DNA from: Saprospirales bacterium
GTDB lineage: Bacteria > Bacteroidota > Bacteroidia > Chitinophagales > Saprospiraceae
DNA: 6,993 nucleotides
Reading direction: 5' to 3'
NCBI GenBank assembly: GCA_003448025.1
Contig: DLXL01000630.1
Location: 1-6,993 of the forward strand
The notes under the pieces were generated by a model that was not told the DNA's origin, made no database searches, and saw only the letters and a list, made by a program, of their open reading frames with translations. Both the position numbers and the translations under genes were made by a program. Shown here piece by piece: positions 1 through 6,953 of the stretch (position 1 is the first letter of the stretch; each line of letters starts with the position of its first letter).

Positions 1-90
1 CACACCGACACCTTCGATATTGACGAAGCTGCCCTGGAAACCGGCATGGGCATGATGGCCTGGCTGGCCTTGCAGGAGTTGAAAGCCTGA
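1..90 (+). CDS. C-terminal fragment of a probable M20-type metallopeptidase/amidohydrolase
   Basis: Frame 1 is open from the window edge to a TGA at 88-90 and gives 29 residues. They begin HTDTFDIDEAAL and end in an amphipathic helix, LALQELKA. An His followed by an acidic/aromatic stretch, then 'DE.AL..G', then a closing Ala/Leu-rich helix resembles the C-terminal end of zinc-dependent M20 peptidases and N-acyl amino acid amidohydrolases, where such a His is a metal ligand. That family assignment is from memory on a very short piece, so it is tentative; an M28-type aminopeptidase end is an alternative. The gene starts outside the window. Its stop lies six bases before the next ATG, which suggests co-transcription with the following gene. 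Confidence 0.5.
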   Translation, partial: HTDTFDIDEAALETGMGMMAWLALQELKA

Positions 91-96
91 ACCGTC

Positions 97-1533
97 ATGC
101 TCAATCGGAAACTTCTGGAAATACTGCAAAGGCTACAGCCTGCCGAGCTCAAAAAACTCAGGCTGTTCTTGCAATCACCCTACTTTACTTATGGGGTGAG
201 CAAGGATGTTTTACCCCTTTTTGACCTCATTTTGCGCCATGGTGCGGATGGTTCGTCGGTAGAACTGGATAAAAAACGCTTGAGTAAGCGCCTGTTTCCC
301 GACAAACCGTACCAGGAAAACCGTAAAAATCCCATCGACAACCTGGCGTCTTCTTTATTGGCCCTGACTAAAAAATTCCTGTTCATACAATCGGCCGAGG
401 AAACCACTTCCGAGATGATGAAGGAGCTGGCGGTAGCACGGTTTTATCTGAAGTTTGGATTGGAGGAGCGTTTCCTGGCAAGTGAGCAAGTCATGCGGCA
501 ATTACTGGAACAGCAAAAAATGGAAGGGGCCGCGCTGTATCTGGAACAATATTTCCTGGAAGAACTGTCTACGGATTTCAATGCGCTCTTTACCGACTAT
601 GAAAAAATTGTGGAAAGCCAGGCGCTGAAAATGAAAGCGTTAGACCAGTTTTTCAGGGTTGCCAAATTGGAGATTATGTGTTTGTTGCTCCACCATCAGC
701 GGCTGACAAAGCTGGAGTTGTATCAACCGGATGCGCAGATAATTTCCCTGTTAGATAGCCTTTCCGGGGAAGAAAACAGGGTAGCCAGTTTGTATACTAA
801 AGTGATGGATATTCTTCAACATCCGGAAGATTTCTCGAGGGTTTCGACGTTTGAAAAAGACCTGGAAGCCATAAGTCAATTGATAGCGCCTGTGCATCTA
901 CAGAACTTTGCGGGCTTTTTGCGCAATTTCTACATGAAGAGGCATCAAAGCACGGGGCAGGATATGCACTTTGCCGCTTATTTTGACCTGATAACCAGAC
1001 ACCTTGAAGCCGGGTATCTGTATCATGAAGAAAAGATATTTTATTTTTCTCTGCGTAATCTTGTCATCACCGGACTTCGCGTAGGCGCTTACGACAAAGT
1101 GTTGGAAATCCTGAATAACCATCCACCGGATCGTATTACCGGAACTTTGCACCCCAACGAAGTGCATCATTTATATCTCGCATTTTATTATTTTGAAGTC
1201 AGAGATTATGAGCGCGCTGAACACTGTCTTAGCTATTATGATTTTCAAAACATCAACCTGCGTATTCAGGCAGAAATGGTGCGTATTAAAATATTTTATG
1301 AAACAGATAATCCCTTGCTGGAGCCCAGGGTAAAAGCGCTGGTGCAAAAGGTTCGTCGCGCGGGCATTGCCAAATCGCATCAGGAACTTTACATGGAATT
1401 CTTGAATAAAATCCTTTTGCTGGTAAAGTATGGCTGGGATAAAAACAGTCCCAAACGGGCGCAACTGGCCGAATCGGTTAGAAAAACCCCCGGCCATTAT
1501 GAAAAAAACTGGCTGTTAAGCCACCTGCAATAA
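97..1533 (+). CDS. Conserved hypothetical alpha-helical protein, Bacteroidota-type (478 aa)
   Basis: This gene encodes a soluble protein of unknown function. It has no signal peptide and no membrane segment, so it should be cytoplasmic. The N-terminus (residues about 10-110) carries a pattern I associate with a widespread uncharacterised Bacteroidota family of roughly 480-520 residues: a helix, then 'L..FLQSPYF', a spacer, 'KKRLSKRLFPDKPY', then 'NLASSLLALTKKFL'. The rest is rich in Leu, Glu, Tyr and Phe, with paired amphipathic helices such as 'HHLYLAFYYFEVRDYERAEHCLSYYDF' broken here at residues about 352-378, which looks like a degenerate TPR-type helical repeat. No catalytic motif is visible. 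The ATG at 97 is chosen because it lies just after the upstream stop at 90 and opens the conserved N-terminal helix; an AGGAG at 74-78 is too distant to be a normal ribosome binding site. A scaffold or regulatory role is possible but is only inference. Confidence 0.85.
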   Translation: MLNRKLLEILQRLQPAELKKLRLFLQSPYFTYGVSKDVLPLFDLILRHGADGSSVELDKKRLSKRLFPDKPYQENRKNPIDNLASSLLALTKKFLFIQSAEETTSEMMKELAVARFYLKFGLEERFLASEQVMRQLLEQQKMEGAALYLEQYFLEELSTDFNALFTDYEKIVESQALKMKALDQFFRVAKLEIMCLLLHHQRLTKLELYQPDAQIISLLDSLSGEENRVASLYTKVMDILQHPEDFSRVSTFEKDLEAISQLIAPVHLQNFAGFLRNFYMKRHQSTGQDMHFAAYFDLITRHLEAGYLYHEEKIFYFSLRNLVITGLRVGAYDKVLEILNNHPPDRITGTLHPNEVHHLYLAFYYFEVRDYERAEHCLSYYDFQNINLRIQAEMVRIKIFYETDNPLLEPRVKALVQKVRRAGIAKSHQELYMEFLNKILLLVKYGWDKNSPKRAQLAESVRKTPGHYEKNWLLSHLQ

Positions 1534-1775
1534 GACTGTTTCACCGGGAAAATCCAGCTTTTTTGTAATCTGTGCCTTGGCCCGTTTGGGCGATAGTGGT
1601 TGTTTATTTATTGCGCCTTTTTTACTGTTATTCCGGTTTTCACGCGGCTTTCCTATTTGTTTATTGCCCCTGTTTGTTTGGAAAAACGGGCCAAATTGTA
1701 ATTGCCGGAGCCCTGGCGGTGCACTCATCTTTGTCTTGTTAAGTGCCAGTCTTCACCTTTCAAGCTTCTTTGGGT
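1534..1775. other. T-rich intergenic region with weak dyad and direct repeat
   Basis: No credible gene lies in these 242 bases. The plus strand is T-rich. An 11-bp perfect inverted repeat, ttggcccgttt at 1577-1587 and aaacgggccaa at 1684-1694, encloses about 96 bases. A short self-complementary hairpin gccc-gttt-gggc sits at 1580-1591, sharing the left arm. Inside the dyad, two imperfect copies of a 19-base T-rich element (1603-1621 and 1656-1674) match at 16 positions. No clear intrinsic terminator with a U-tract follows the upstream gene. The region must contain the end of that transcript or the promoter for the propeller genes, or both. Confidence 0.5.
1702..1733 (+). promoter_or_regulatory. 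Weak Bacteroidota-type promoter candidate for the first propeller gene
   Basis: A TTG at 1702-1704 is followed after 21 bases by CATCTTTG at 1726-1733, which matches seven of eight positions of the Bacteroidota -7 consensus TAnnTTTG. The spacing is within the range described for Flavobacterium-type promoters. It lies about 40 bases upstream of the preferred ATG at 1776. The first T of the -7 element is missing and such short motifs arise by chance, so this is a candidate only. Confidence 0.3.
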
Positions 1776-3335
1776 ATGAAACATTTCCTCTACTTTTTAC
1801 TCCTTTCTCTTTTCAGTTCCGTTTCGAGTGCACAACCGCCAAACTATTATGACACGTTGTTCGCCGGAAACGGCAGGCTTTCCTATCATTTCAATGCTGC
1901 GGAAATGCTTTATTTCACCTATGTACAAATAGCCCGCCAAAGCGGAGGAGAAATCCTTGCTTCCTGCAGATTGCTAACACCGAACTTCATTGGGGGACAG
2001 GCCCTGATGCAATGCCTTGAAAACGGGACGATAGATAGCACTTTTGCCACTAACGGAGAATGGTACACTGATAATGAATGGTTTGCTGATGCCAACAAAT
2101 TATACGTGCAGCCAGATGGTAAAATAGTATTTGCGGGAAAACACGGGAATGACGCAACCTTGCTTCGTTTGATGCCTGATGGCAGTTACGATACCACCTT
2201 TGGGGACTCAGGTACAGTAAAACATGCAGTAAATCAGCTTCCAAATCAGTTATGGATGGCAGACCTTGATATGTTGTCTGACGGGAATCTTGTTCTTACC
2301 TTAAATATATCCAATAAAGATGCAGTAATCGTTTGCCTGACCCCCGATGGACAACTTAATCCGGAATTTGGCATAACGTCAAAACTGTTCCTCAATGCTG
2401 CAGATTTTGGTTATCAGTTTATGGTCGGTCTTCGACTGGCCATTACTCCGGACAACAAAATTCTGGTTGCGGGCTCTTTGTCGAACCAGCAAAATCAGTG
2501 GACAAAAGGATTCGTTCGCCGGTACGATGCTATGGGCAACATAGACCCCACTTTTGGCCAGAATGGCACCACCATATTCGATTCAAGGACGGTAGTGGGA
2601 GATATTTATCAGTACCCTGATGGGCAGTTTATTATCTCATGCATTAAAGATGTCTCTATGGCCCATGCCAAATTCAAAGCAAACGGCGCTATTGATAATG
2701 CCTATGGCTTTAACGGTTATGCCTTTTTTTCCGGCACTGGTTGTTTTCATAAAACGGCCTTTATCCAGCCCGACGGGAAAGTAATTCTCTTAACCTTTTG
2801 CGATGACCCACAGGATGGATATACTGGTGTCGCAACCCGCTACCTTCTGAATGGCCTCATTGATCCGGACTTTGGTCAAAATGGCAGCATTCGTTCGCCA
2901 GAATTTTATGGCGGAACATACAATTATTTTGGATTGTGGTTTGAGCAGGGCTTTTCGCTGTCCAACGAGCAGTTTATTATCGCAGGCGAGGGTCACCGTG
3001 GCGACACCCTGGTAGTGGCAAGATTCATGACAGCCCAATCCGTAGGAATAGTGGATGCCCCCACCGCCATTCACCAGGCATTGACCTACCCGAACCCTGT
3101 ATATACCCCTTCCGTTACGCTGGAATATGCATTAACCGAGAACAGTCAGATTGACATTGATTTGATCAATACAGAGGGAAAATGGATGTGCAGCCTGCTG
3201 AATGCGCCCCGTTTATCAGGTAAAAACAAAGAGGAATTGCTGCTGCCTGCAGGATTAAGCCCAGGCGCTTATTATCTGAATGTACGCAACAGCCATGGAA
3301 ACACCTTTGTGAAACTTATGGTGGTGGGCGGTTAA
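1776..3335 (+). CDS. Secreted delta-60 repeat beta-propeller protein with T9SS type A sorting domain (paralog 1)
   Basis: This is a predicted exported surface or released protein of 519 residues with no identified activity. Residues 1-20 are a signal peptide: MKH, a Phe/Leu-rich core, and SSAQ at the cleavage site. The ATG at 1776 is chosen over an in-frame GTG at 1743, which would add 11 residues ahead of the signal peptide. Residues about 26-420 hold delta-60 type repeats of about 50-57 residues with the pattern 'PDGKI..AG......LR..PDGS.D.TFG..G'. Clear units start near 57, 112, 166, 223, 280, 330 and 394; the best is VQPDGKIVFAG through TFGDSG at 111-146. The last unit lacks its D.TFG..G half, while the mature N-terminus supplies a matching 'YYDTLFAGNG' at 24-33, as expected for a closed seven-bladed propeller. 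Residues 438-519 are a T9SS type A tag: YPNP, an EGKW turn, LPAGLSPGAYYLNV, and a final FVKLMVV strand. The T9SS should remove the tag during export. The gene lies 98 bases before its paralog and is probably co-transcribed with it. Confidence 0.92.
   Translation: MKHFLYFLLLSLFSSVSSAQPPNYYDTLFAGNGRLSYHFNAAEMLYFTYVQIARQSGGEILASCRLLTPNFIGGQALMQCLENGTIDSTFATNGEWYTDNEWFADANKLYVQPDGKIVFAGKHGNDATLLRLMPDGSYDTTFGDSGTVKHAVNQLPNQLWMADLDMLSDGNLVLTLNISNKDAVIVCLTPDGQLNPEFGITSKLFLNAADFGYQFMVGLRLAITPDNKILVAGSLSNQQNQWTKGFVRRYDAMGNIDPTFGQNGTTIFDSRTVVGDIYQYPDGQFIISCIKDVSMAHAKFKANGAIDNAYGFNGYAFFSGTGCFHKTAFIQPDGKVILLTFCDDPQDGYTGVATRYLLNGLIDPDFGQNGSIRSPEFYGGTYNYFGLWFEQGFSLSNEQFIIAGEGHRGDTLVVARFMTAQSVGIVDAPTAIHQALTYPNPVYTPSVTLEYALTENSQIDIDLINTEGKWMCSLLNAPRLSGKNKEELLLPAGLSPGAYYLNVRNSHGNTFVKLMVVGG
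3141..3211 (+). repeat. Copy 1 of a 71-base near-identical segment in the sorting-tag coding region
   Basis: This segment matches 4817-4887 in the next gene at 69 of 71 bases by hand count, including an unbroken 40-base match (3172-3211 with 4848-4887). It encodes the middle of the T9SS sorting domain, from NSQI to NAPR. The identity includes synonymous positions, unlike most of the upstream propeller coding sequence of the two paralogs. Confidence 0.9.
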
Positions 3336-3433
3336 GCGTGAAAACCTGCCGGATCGTGTAAATCCAATAACAAAGCGTTCAGTACTCTGGCTTTCTGAAG
3401 TACCAATGAAATAACATCTCAAACATTTTTGCA

Positions 3434-5011
3434 ATGAAAATTTTCTGCTCTTTTTTACTCTTTTCATTATCCGTTTCCATCGCTATGTCGCAGATCCAAA
3501 ACCAAAATTTTTTGGATAACACATTTGGCGAAGGCGGCAGGTTTTCATACCGGTTCAATTCCGGTGACTTGTTTTTTCACAATACAGTTGTTGCCCAACT
3601 ACCTGACGGAAAAATTATTGCAGGCAGCAGGATAAGGAGGCCGTCTGGCATAGTAGCGCAAGCCTTGGTTCAATGCCTTGAAGATGGCGCTTTGGATAGT
3701 AGCTTCGCTACCAATGGGGAGTGGTTTACAGAAGATCCATGGTTTGCCAATAACAACAAATTAATGGTGCAGCCCGATGGTAAGATAGTACTTGCTGGCT
3801 GGAAAGGGAATGAAGCAACCCTTTTGCGCTTAATGCCCGACGGTTCTTTTGATGTTACTTTCGGGAACAATGGGATGATAAACCATGCTGTATTCGGACT
3901 TCCAAATAACATAACCATGGAAGACATTGGGATGCTTTCCGATGGCAAACTAATTTTTTCTGCAAGCTACGGGCTTAAGGAAATAGCAATCGTCTGTTTA
4001 AATACCGACGGTTCTCTTTGCCCTGAATTTGGCACGATGTCAAGGGTGTTCTTTCCAAGAGAGGACCTTGGATATCAGAGTATAGGAGGAGCTAGAATTG
4101 CTATTACTGAAGACAACAAGATATTGGTAACAGGCTCTGTTGCCAGTCTCGTAAACTACTGGGAAAAAGGATTTGTTCGGAGGTTTGATACCACTCGAAA
4201 AATAGATTCAACTTTTGGCCAAAATGGTACCACCCTGTTTGAGGCGAAATTAGTAGCTGGAGGAGACATCTTTTTATTTCCCGATGGCGGATTTATCATA
4301 CCCACTAAAGTAGCCACTAACGCTGGAGACAAACCGGCGCATGTCAAATTCAACGAAAACGGAACCATAGACCCCAATTATGGTGTAAATGGTTATGCCA
4401 TTTATAATGAAAATGGTGCTATAAGAACTGCTTCAATCCAACCGGACGAGAAAGTGATTGTTACTACCTATCTTGCTAATGGCGGGGTGGATGGCGAAAA
4501 ACACACCGCGATCCGCTTCAATCAAAATGGCGCCCTTGATCTGACATTTGGCCATAATGGTGAAATTTATTGCACAAAATATATAGGGGGAGACTCTAAT
4601 TATGTAGGGTTAAGTTTTAGTAATGGGTTCGCATTATCCAATGAAAAATTCATTGTATCAGGTCGCGCTCTTTGGGGCGACACAGTGGTGGTAGCCCGAT
4701 ATATGACCGGCCAATCGGTAGGTGTGGTGGATGTACCTTCCACTATACAATCGGCCTTGATATACCCAAACCCTGTATACACCCCGTCCGTAACGCTGGA
4801 ATATGAATTGACCGAAAACAGTCAGATTCACATTGATTTGATCAATGCAGAGGGAAAATGGATGTGCAGCCTGCTGAATGCGCCCCGCTCATCGGGTGAA
4901 AACAAGGAAGAGTTGTTGTTACCTGCTGGATTAAGCCCGGGATTTTATTGCCTCAACATTCGCAGCAATCGGGGAAACACCTTTGTGAAGATCGTGGTAA
5001 CAGGGGAATAA
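3434..5011 (+). CDS. Secreted delta-60 repeat beta-propeller protein with T9SS type A sorting domain (paralog 2)
   Basis: This 525-residue tandem paralog of the preceding gene has the same domain order. Residues 1-20 are a signal peptide (MKIF, hydrophobic core, AMSQ). Delta-60 type units follow, beginning near 56, 113, 168, 226, 282, 336 and 402, with clean examples such as VQPDGKIVLAG to TFGNNG at 112-147. The mature N-terminus carries 'LDNTFGEGG' at 27-35, a full match to the end of a repeat, while the last unit (402-424) stops before that element; this suggests that the first strand closes the final blade of a seven-bladed propeller. Residues 444-525 are the T9SS type A tag, identical to that of paralog 1 at 67 of 82 positions by hand count. 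The third unit departs from consensus in the same way in both paralogs (IVCL and PEFGT/PEFGI in place of TFG..G), so the duplication happened after that change. No promoter is evident in the 98 bases upstream. Ligand and function are unknown. Confidence 0.92.
   Translation: MKIFCSFLLFSLSVSIAMSQIQNQNFLDNTFGEGGRFSYRFNSGDLFFHNTVVAQLPDGKIIAGSRIRRPSGIVAQALVQCLEDGALDSSFATNGEWFTEDPWFANNNKLMVQPDGKIVLAGWKGNEATLLRLMPDGSFDVTFGNNGMINHAVFGLPNNITMEDIGMLSDGKLIFSASYGLKEIAIVCLNTDGSLCPEFGTMSRVFFPREDLGYQSIGGARIAITEDNKILVTGSVASLVNYWEKGFVRRFDTTRKIDSTFGQNGTTLFEAKLVAGGDIFLFPDGGFIIPTKVATNAGDKPAHVKFNENGTIDPNYGVNGYAIYNENGAIRTASIQPDEKVIVTTYLANGGVDGEKHTAIRFNQNGALDLTFGHNGEIYCTKYIGGDSNYVGLSFSNGFALSNEKFIVSGRALWGDTVVVARYMTGQSVGVVDVPSTIQSALIYPNPVYTPSVTLEYELTENSQIHIDLINAEGKWMCSLLNAPRSSGENKEELLLPAGLSPGFYCLNIRSNRGNTFVKIVVTGE
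4817..4887 (+). repeat. Copy 2 of the 71-base near-identical segment in the sorting-tag coding region
   Basis: This is the partner of 3141-3211, with two mismatches in 71 bases. It encodes the same stretch of the T9SS sorting domain (NSQI to NAPR) in the second paralog. The third secreted protein downstream has a divergent tag that does not share this DNA. Confidence 0.9.
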
Positions 5012-5025
5012 AGAGATAAGCGTAT

Positions 5026-5078
5026 AAGGGTGCACATTTTTCAGAAAGGTGCTTTCCAAGTTGAAAATGTGTACCCTT
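5026..5078 (+). terminator. Long hairpin after the second propeller gene, probable terminator
   Basis: The left arm aagggtgcacatttt (5026-5040) pairs with aaaatgtgtaccctt (5064-5078) over 15 base pairs, with one G-U pair. The 23-base loop holds a second small stem, gaaag at 5044-5048 with ctttc at 5052-5056. The hairpin begins 15 bases after the stop at 5011. Only a short broken T-run (tctaatt) follows, so it could equally be a 3' mRNA-stabilising structure rather than an efficient intrinsic terminator. Confidence 0.6.
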
Positions 5079-5083
5079 TCTAA

Positions 5084-5112
5084 TTGAAAATGATTCTTTT
5101 CACCTTACTTTG
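5084..5112 (+). promoter_or_regulatory. Promoter candidate for the third secreted-propeller gene
   Basis: TTG at 5084-5086 and TTACTTTG at 5105-5112 are separated by 18 bases. They fit the Bacteroidota TTG / TAnnTTTG arrangement, with one mismatch in the -7 element. The element lies between the hairpin at 5026-5078 and the ATG at 5166, in an A/T-rich stretch. Transcription would start near 5118, inside the left arm of the inverted repeat at 5113-5139. Confidence 0.4.
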
Positions 5113-5144
5113 TATTAGACTTTTGTAACAAGTCTAATATTTTT
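5113..5144 (+). promoter_or_regulatory. Perfect 10-bp inverted repeat with T-tract in the leader of the third secreted-protein gene
   Basis: The sequence tattagactt (5113-5122) and its exact complement aagtctaata (5130-5139) flank a 7-base spacer, and a run of five T follows (5140-5144). As RNA this has the form of a weak A/U-rich intrinsic terminator; as DNA it has the form of an operator for a dimeric regulator placed at the predicted transcription start. It sits 22 bases upstream of the ATG at 5166. The structure is visible in the sequence; which role it plays is inference. Confidence 0.5.
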
Positions 5145-5165
5145 CAAAACACAAAACCACTACTT

Positions 5166-6791
5166 ATGTACCTCCATTATTCCTACTCATTCGGAAAAAA
5201 CCAGCTTCTGGTGACTTGCTTTTCCTTTGTTTGTTCTTGCCTCTTCGGACAGGCTATTACGTTTAAATTAACCTACAGCACTCCCGGAGATGATGAAGCA
5301 CGGTATGCGCACGTGCTGCCAGACAATTCCATCCTGCTGGCGGGTAGTACCACCATGGGCAATCATGGCAACATGGATGCCTTGCTGTTAAAGCTGGACG
5401 AGCACGGAGTCCTGCTTTGGTCGGCCACATACGGAGGAGCTTCAGACGATTTTTTCAAGTTTATCCTGCCATGCTCCGACGGTAATTTTATAGCCTACGG
5501 CGAAACCAGGAGTTTTGGTGGCGGCGGGATAGACCTGTATCTGGTGAAATTCGATCCCAACGGCAACCTCATTTGGTCAAATACCTATGGCGGTACCAAA
5601 GACGAACTGGCCTCCGGAGGGCTTTGTGAAACGCCGGATGGATACCTGATATCCGGAGCTACTCAGAGCTTTGGGGCAGGTTTTTACGATATTTACCTCA
5701 TCAAAACCAACTTTAGCGGACAGTCTGTCTGGACAAGACGTTGGGGAACCGGTGGCGGAGATGGCGGTGGAGAACCTATTTTGAACGCAAACGGAGAGGT
5801 TTGGGTACCAGGAGGTTGTTTTTACGGTACTAATAACCACAATGGGATCATGCTCCGGGTGAGCCCCAACGGGACACTGATGGAAAGTAATCAATTTGGC
5901 GGGTCAACCAACGAAGGAAATGAATGCTTTACGCCAGGTGGCGCCGGCATGACAGCATCCAGTCACACCTGGGTACCAACTCAGGATGGACTTCATCAAC
6001 AGCCCTGGATGCTCAGTTATTCCATTGATGGCTCATTGATCTGGAGCAAACGTTACCCTATTGAAGATGGAAACTACCGTATCAATGCCGAAAGTTGCCC
6101 GGACGGCGGATTTATCTTCTCTCCAAACCGCAACGGCGAAGACATTGAAGTAGCCTATCTGATCAAAACCGACACGGATGGAGAAGTTGACTGGTCTTAT
6201 GCCTATTACTATGAAGGAACCGGCGATATGTATCACGCCGTGCCTTGCCCGGATGGAGGTTATCTGGCTGTTGGATACCGGAGTGGAGCAGGTAAAGATA
6301 TTTTTCTGCTGAAAACCAATGCAAACGGATTGGTGCTTAATTGCCGGCCGATAAGTGCTGATATCAGAAGCAAGATTTATGTTCCAAACACCCAATCACT
6401 TTTTTTTTCCACCTATAGTGCAGGTCTTTCAGCCCAGCAAAACAGCCAATCTGAAGCATTGGCACTGACGCCCGAGGTTATCTGTGCTTCAGGGGCCACC
6501 GGTGTTTCTGAACAAAACCAATCCATCAATCTGTTTTCCATTTCACCTAATCCGGCATATGCCTCTATCCTGAACATGATATACGAACTACCTGAAACAG
6601 ATCGGATTAGCATTGCTTTGATGGATGTTCAAGGAAGAAATATTGGTATGCTCCTAAACGAGTCTCGTGCAGCTGGCAACCATGAGGAAACAGTGACGCT
6701 ACCGGCCGGGTTGACTACCGGTATGTACTTTGTAAATCTACGCACTAGTCGAAGCAATTCATTCGTAAAGCTGATGTTGGTTCAACAATAA
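5166..6791 (+). CDS. Secreted seven-bladed propeller protein with GG/DGG repeats and T9SS type A sorting domain
   Basis: This is a 541-residue predicted exported protein of unknown function. The signal peptide is unusual: a 10-residue Tyr/Ser-rich start, one Lys at 11, then a Cys-containing hydrophobic core ending FGQ at about 27-29. Residues about 31-393 contain about seven repeats of 50-54 residues with the pattern 'YGG..DE......DG..I..G...S.G.G..D.YL.K.D..G...W...Y', starting near 38, 90, 142, 195, 245, 298 and 348. Units 2 and 3 are the cleanest (GGIDLYLVKFDPNGNLIW; FYDIYLIKTNFSGQSVW). Units 4 and 5 are degenerate and rich in Gly, Asn and His. This repeat is common in large secreted Bacteroidota proteins and differs from the delta-60 repeat of the two upstream genes. 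A linker (about 394-454) with only weak structure leads to the T9SS type A tag at about 455-541: SISPNP, LMDVQGRNIGML, LPAGLTTGMYFVNL and a final SFVKLMLV strand. The tag is only distantly similar to those of the neighbours. No enzyme motif is seen. Confidence 0.9.
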   Translation: MYLHYSYSFGKNQLLVTCFSFVCSCLFGQAITFKLTYSTPGDDEARYAHVLPDNSILLAGSTTMGNHGNMDALLLKLDEHGVLLWSATYGGASDDFFKFILPCSDGNFIAYGETRSFGGGGIDLYLVKFDPNGNLIWSNTYGGTKDELASGGLCETPDGYLISGATQSFGAGFYDIYLIKTNFSGQSVWTRRWGTGGGDGGGEPILNANGEVWVPGGCFYGTNNHNGIMLRVSPNGTLMESNQFGGSTNEGNECFTPGGAGMTASSHTWVPTQDGLHQQPWMLSYSIDGSLIWSKRYPIEDGNYRINAESCPDGGFIFSPNRNGEDIEVAYLIKTDTDGEVDWSYAYYYEGTGDMYHAVPCPDGGYLAVGYRSGAGKDIFLLKTNANGLVLNCRPISADIRSKIYVPNTQSLFFSTYSAGLSAQQNSQSEALALTPEVICASGATGVSEQNQSINLFSISPNPAYASILNMIYELPETDRISIALMDVQGRNIGMLLNESRAAGNHEETVTLPAGLTTGMYFVNLRTSRSNSFVKLMLVQQ

Positions 6792-6830
6792 ATGTGCACA
6801 GTTCCGTAAATTCGCAGTAAGTTGCATTTA

Positions 6831-6876
6831 TAATTTTACCGCAGAGGGCGTGAGTTACACCTCTGCGGTAAAATTA
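6831..6876. terminator. Strong hairpin, probable bidirectional terminator
   Basis: The arms taattttaccgcagagg (6831-6847) and cctctgcggtaaaatta (6860-6876) pair perfectly over 17 bp around a 12-base loop. The stem has a GC-rich core and A/T-rich ends, so the 3' side is U/A-rich on either strand, and cttttg follows on the plus strand. It begins 39 bases after the stop of the third secreted-protein gene. The position also suits termination of a gene arriving from the right on the minus strand. Confidence 0.75.
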
Positions 6877-6907
6877 CTTTTGAGACACCTTCGAGATTAT
6901 TTCCCGG

Positions 6908-6926
6908 GCCTTCCATGTTTGAAGGC
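6908..6926 (-). terminator. Small hairpin, possible minus-strand terminator
   Basis: The arms gccttc (6908-6913) and gaaggc (6921-6926) form a 6-bp stem with a 7-base loop. It lies downstream of the possible minus-strand gene end at 6954. There is no U-tract directly after it on either strand, so the assignment is weak. Confidence 0.2.
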
Positions 6927-6953
6927 TAGAGCCCCCAAACCCTCACACTTACC

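Noticed and set aside
1516..1728. Minus-strand 70-residue open frame in the gap after the hypothetical gene
   Set aside because: Low-complexity Lys/Asn/Arg-rich product, overlaps the end of a well-supported gene, and has no recognisable motif or upstream signal.
1743..1775. In-frame GTG at 1743 as start of the first propeller gene
   Set aside because: It would place 11 extra residues before a typical signal peptide that starts at the ATG at 1776.
1577..1852. Plus-strand 91-residue open frame from a TTG start
   Set aside because: It is out of frame with and overlaps the signal-peptide coding region of the propeller gene; its hydrophobicity only reflects the T-rich DNA.
3382..3403. gtact/agtac 5-bp stem between the two paralogs as a terminator
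   Set aside because: The stem is short, the loop is 12 bases, and no T-tract follows.
3424..3431. CATTTTTG as a -7 promoter element for the second paralog
   Set aside because: It matches seven of eight consensus positions but lies only two bases before the ATG, leaving no room for a transcript leader.
1776..5011. The two paralogs as an assembly duplication artefact
   Set aside because: They differ at many positions across the propeller region, in length, and in the spacer, so they are genuinely diverged copies.
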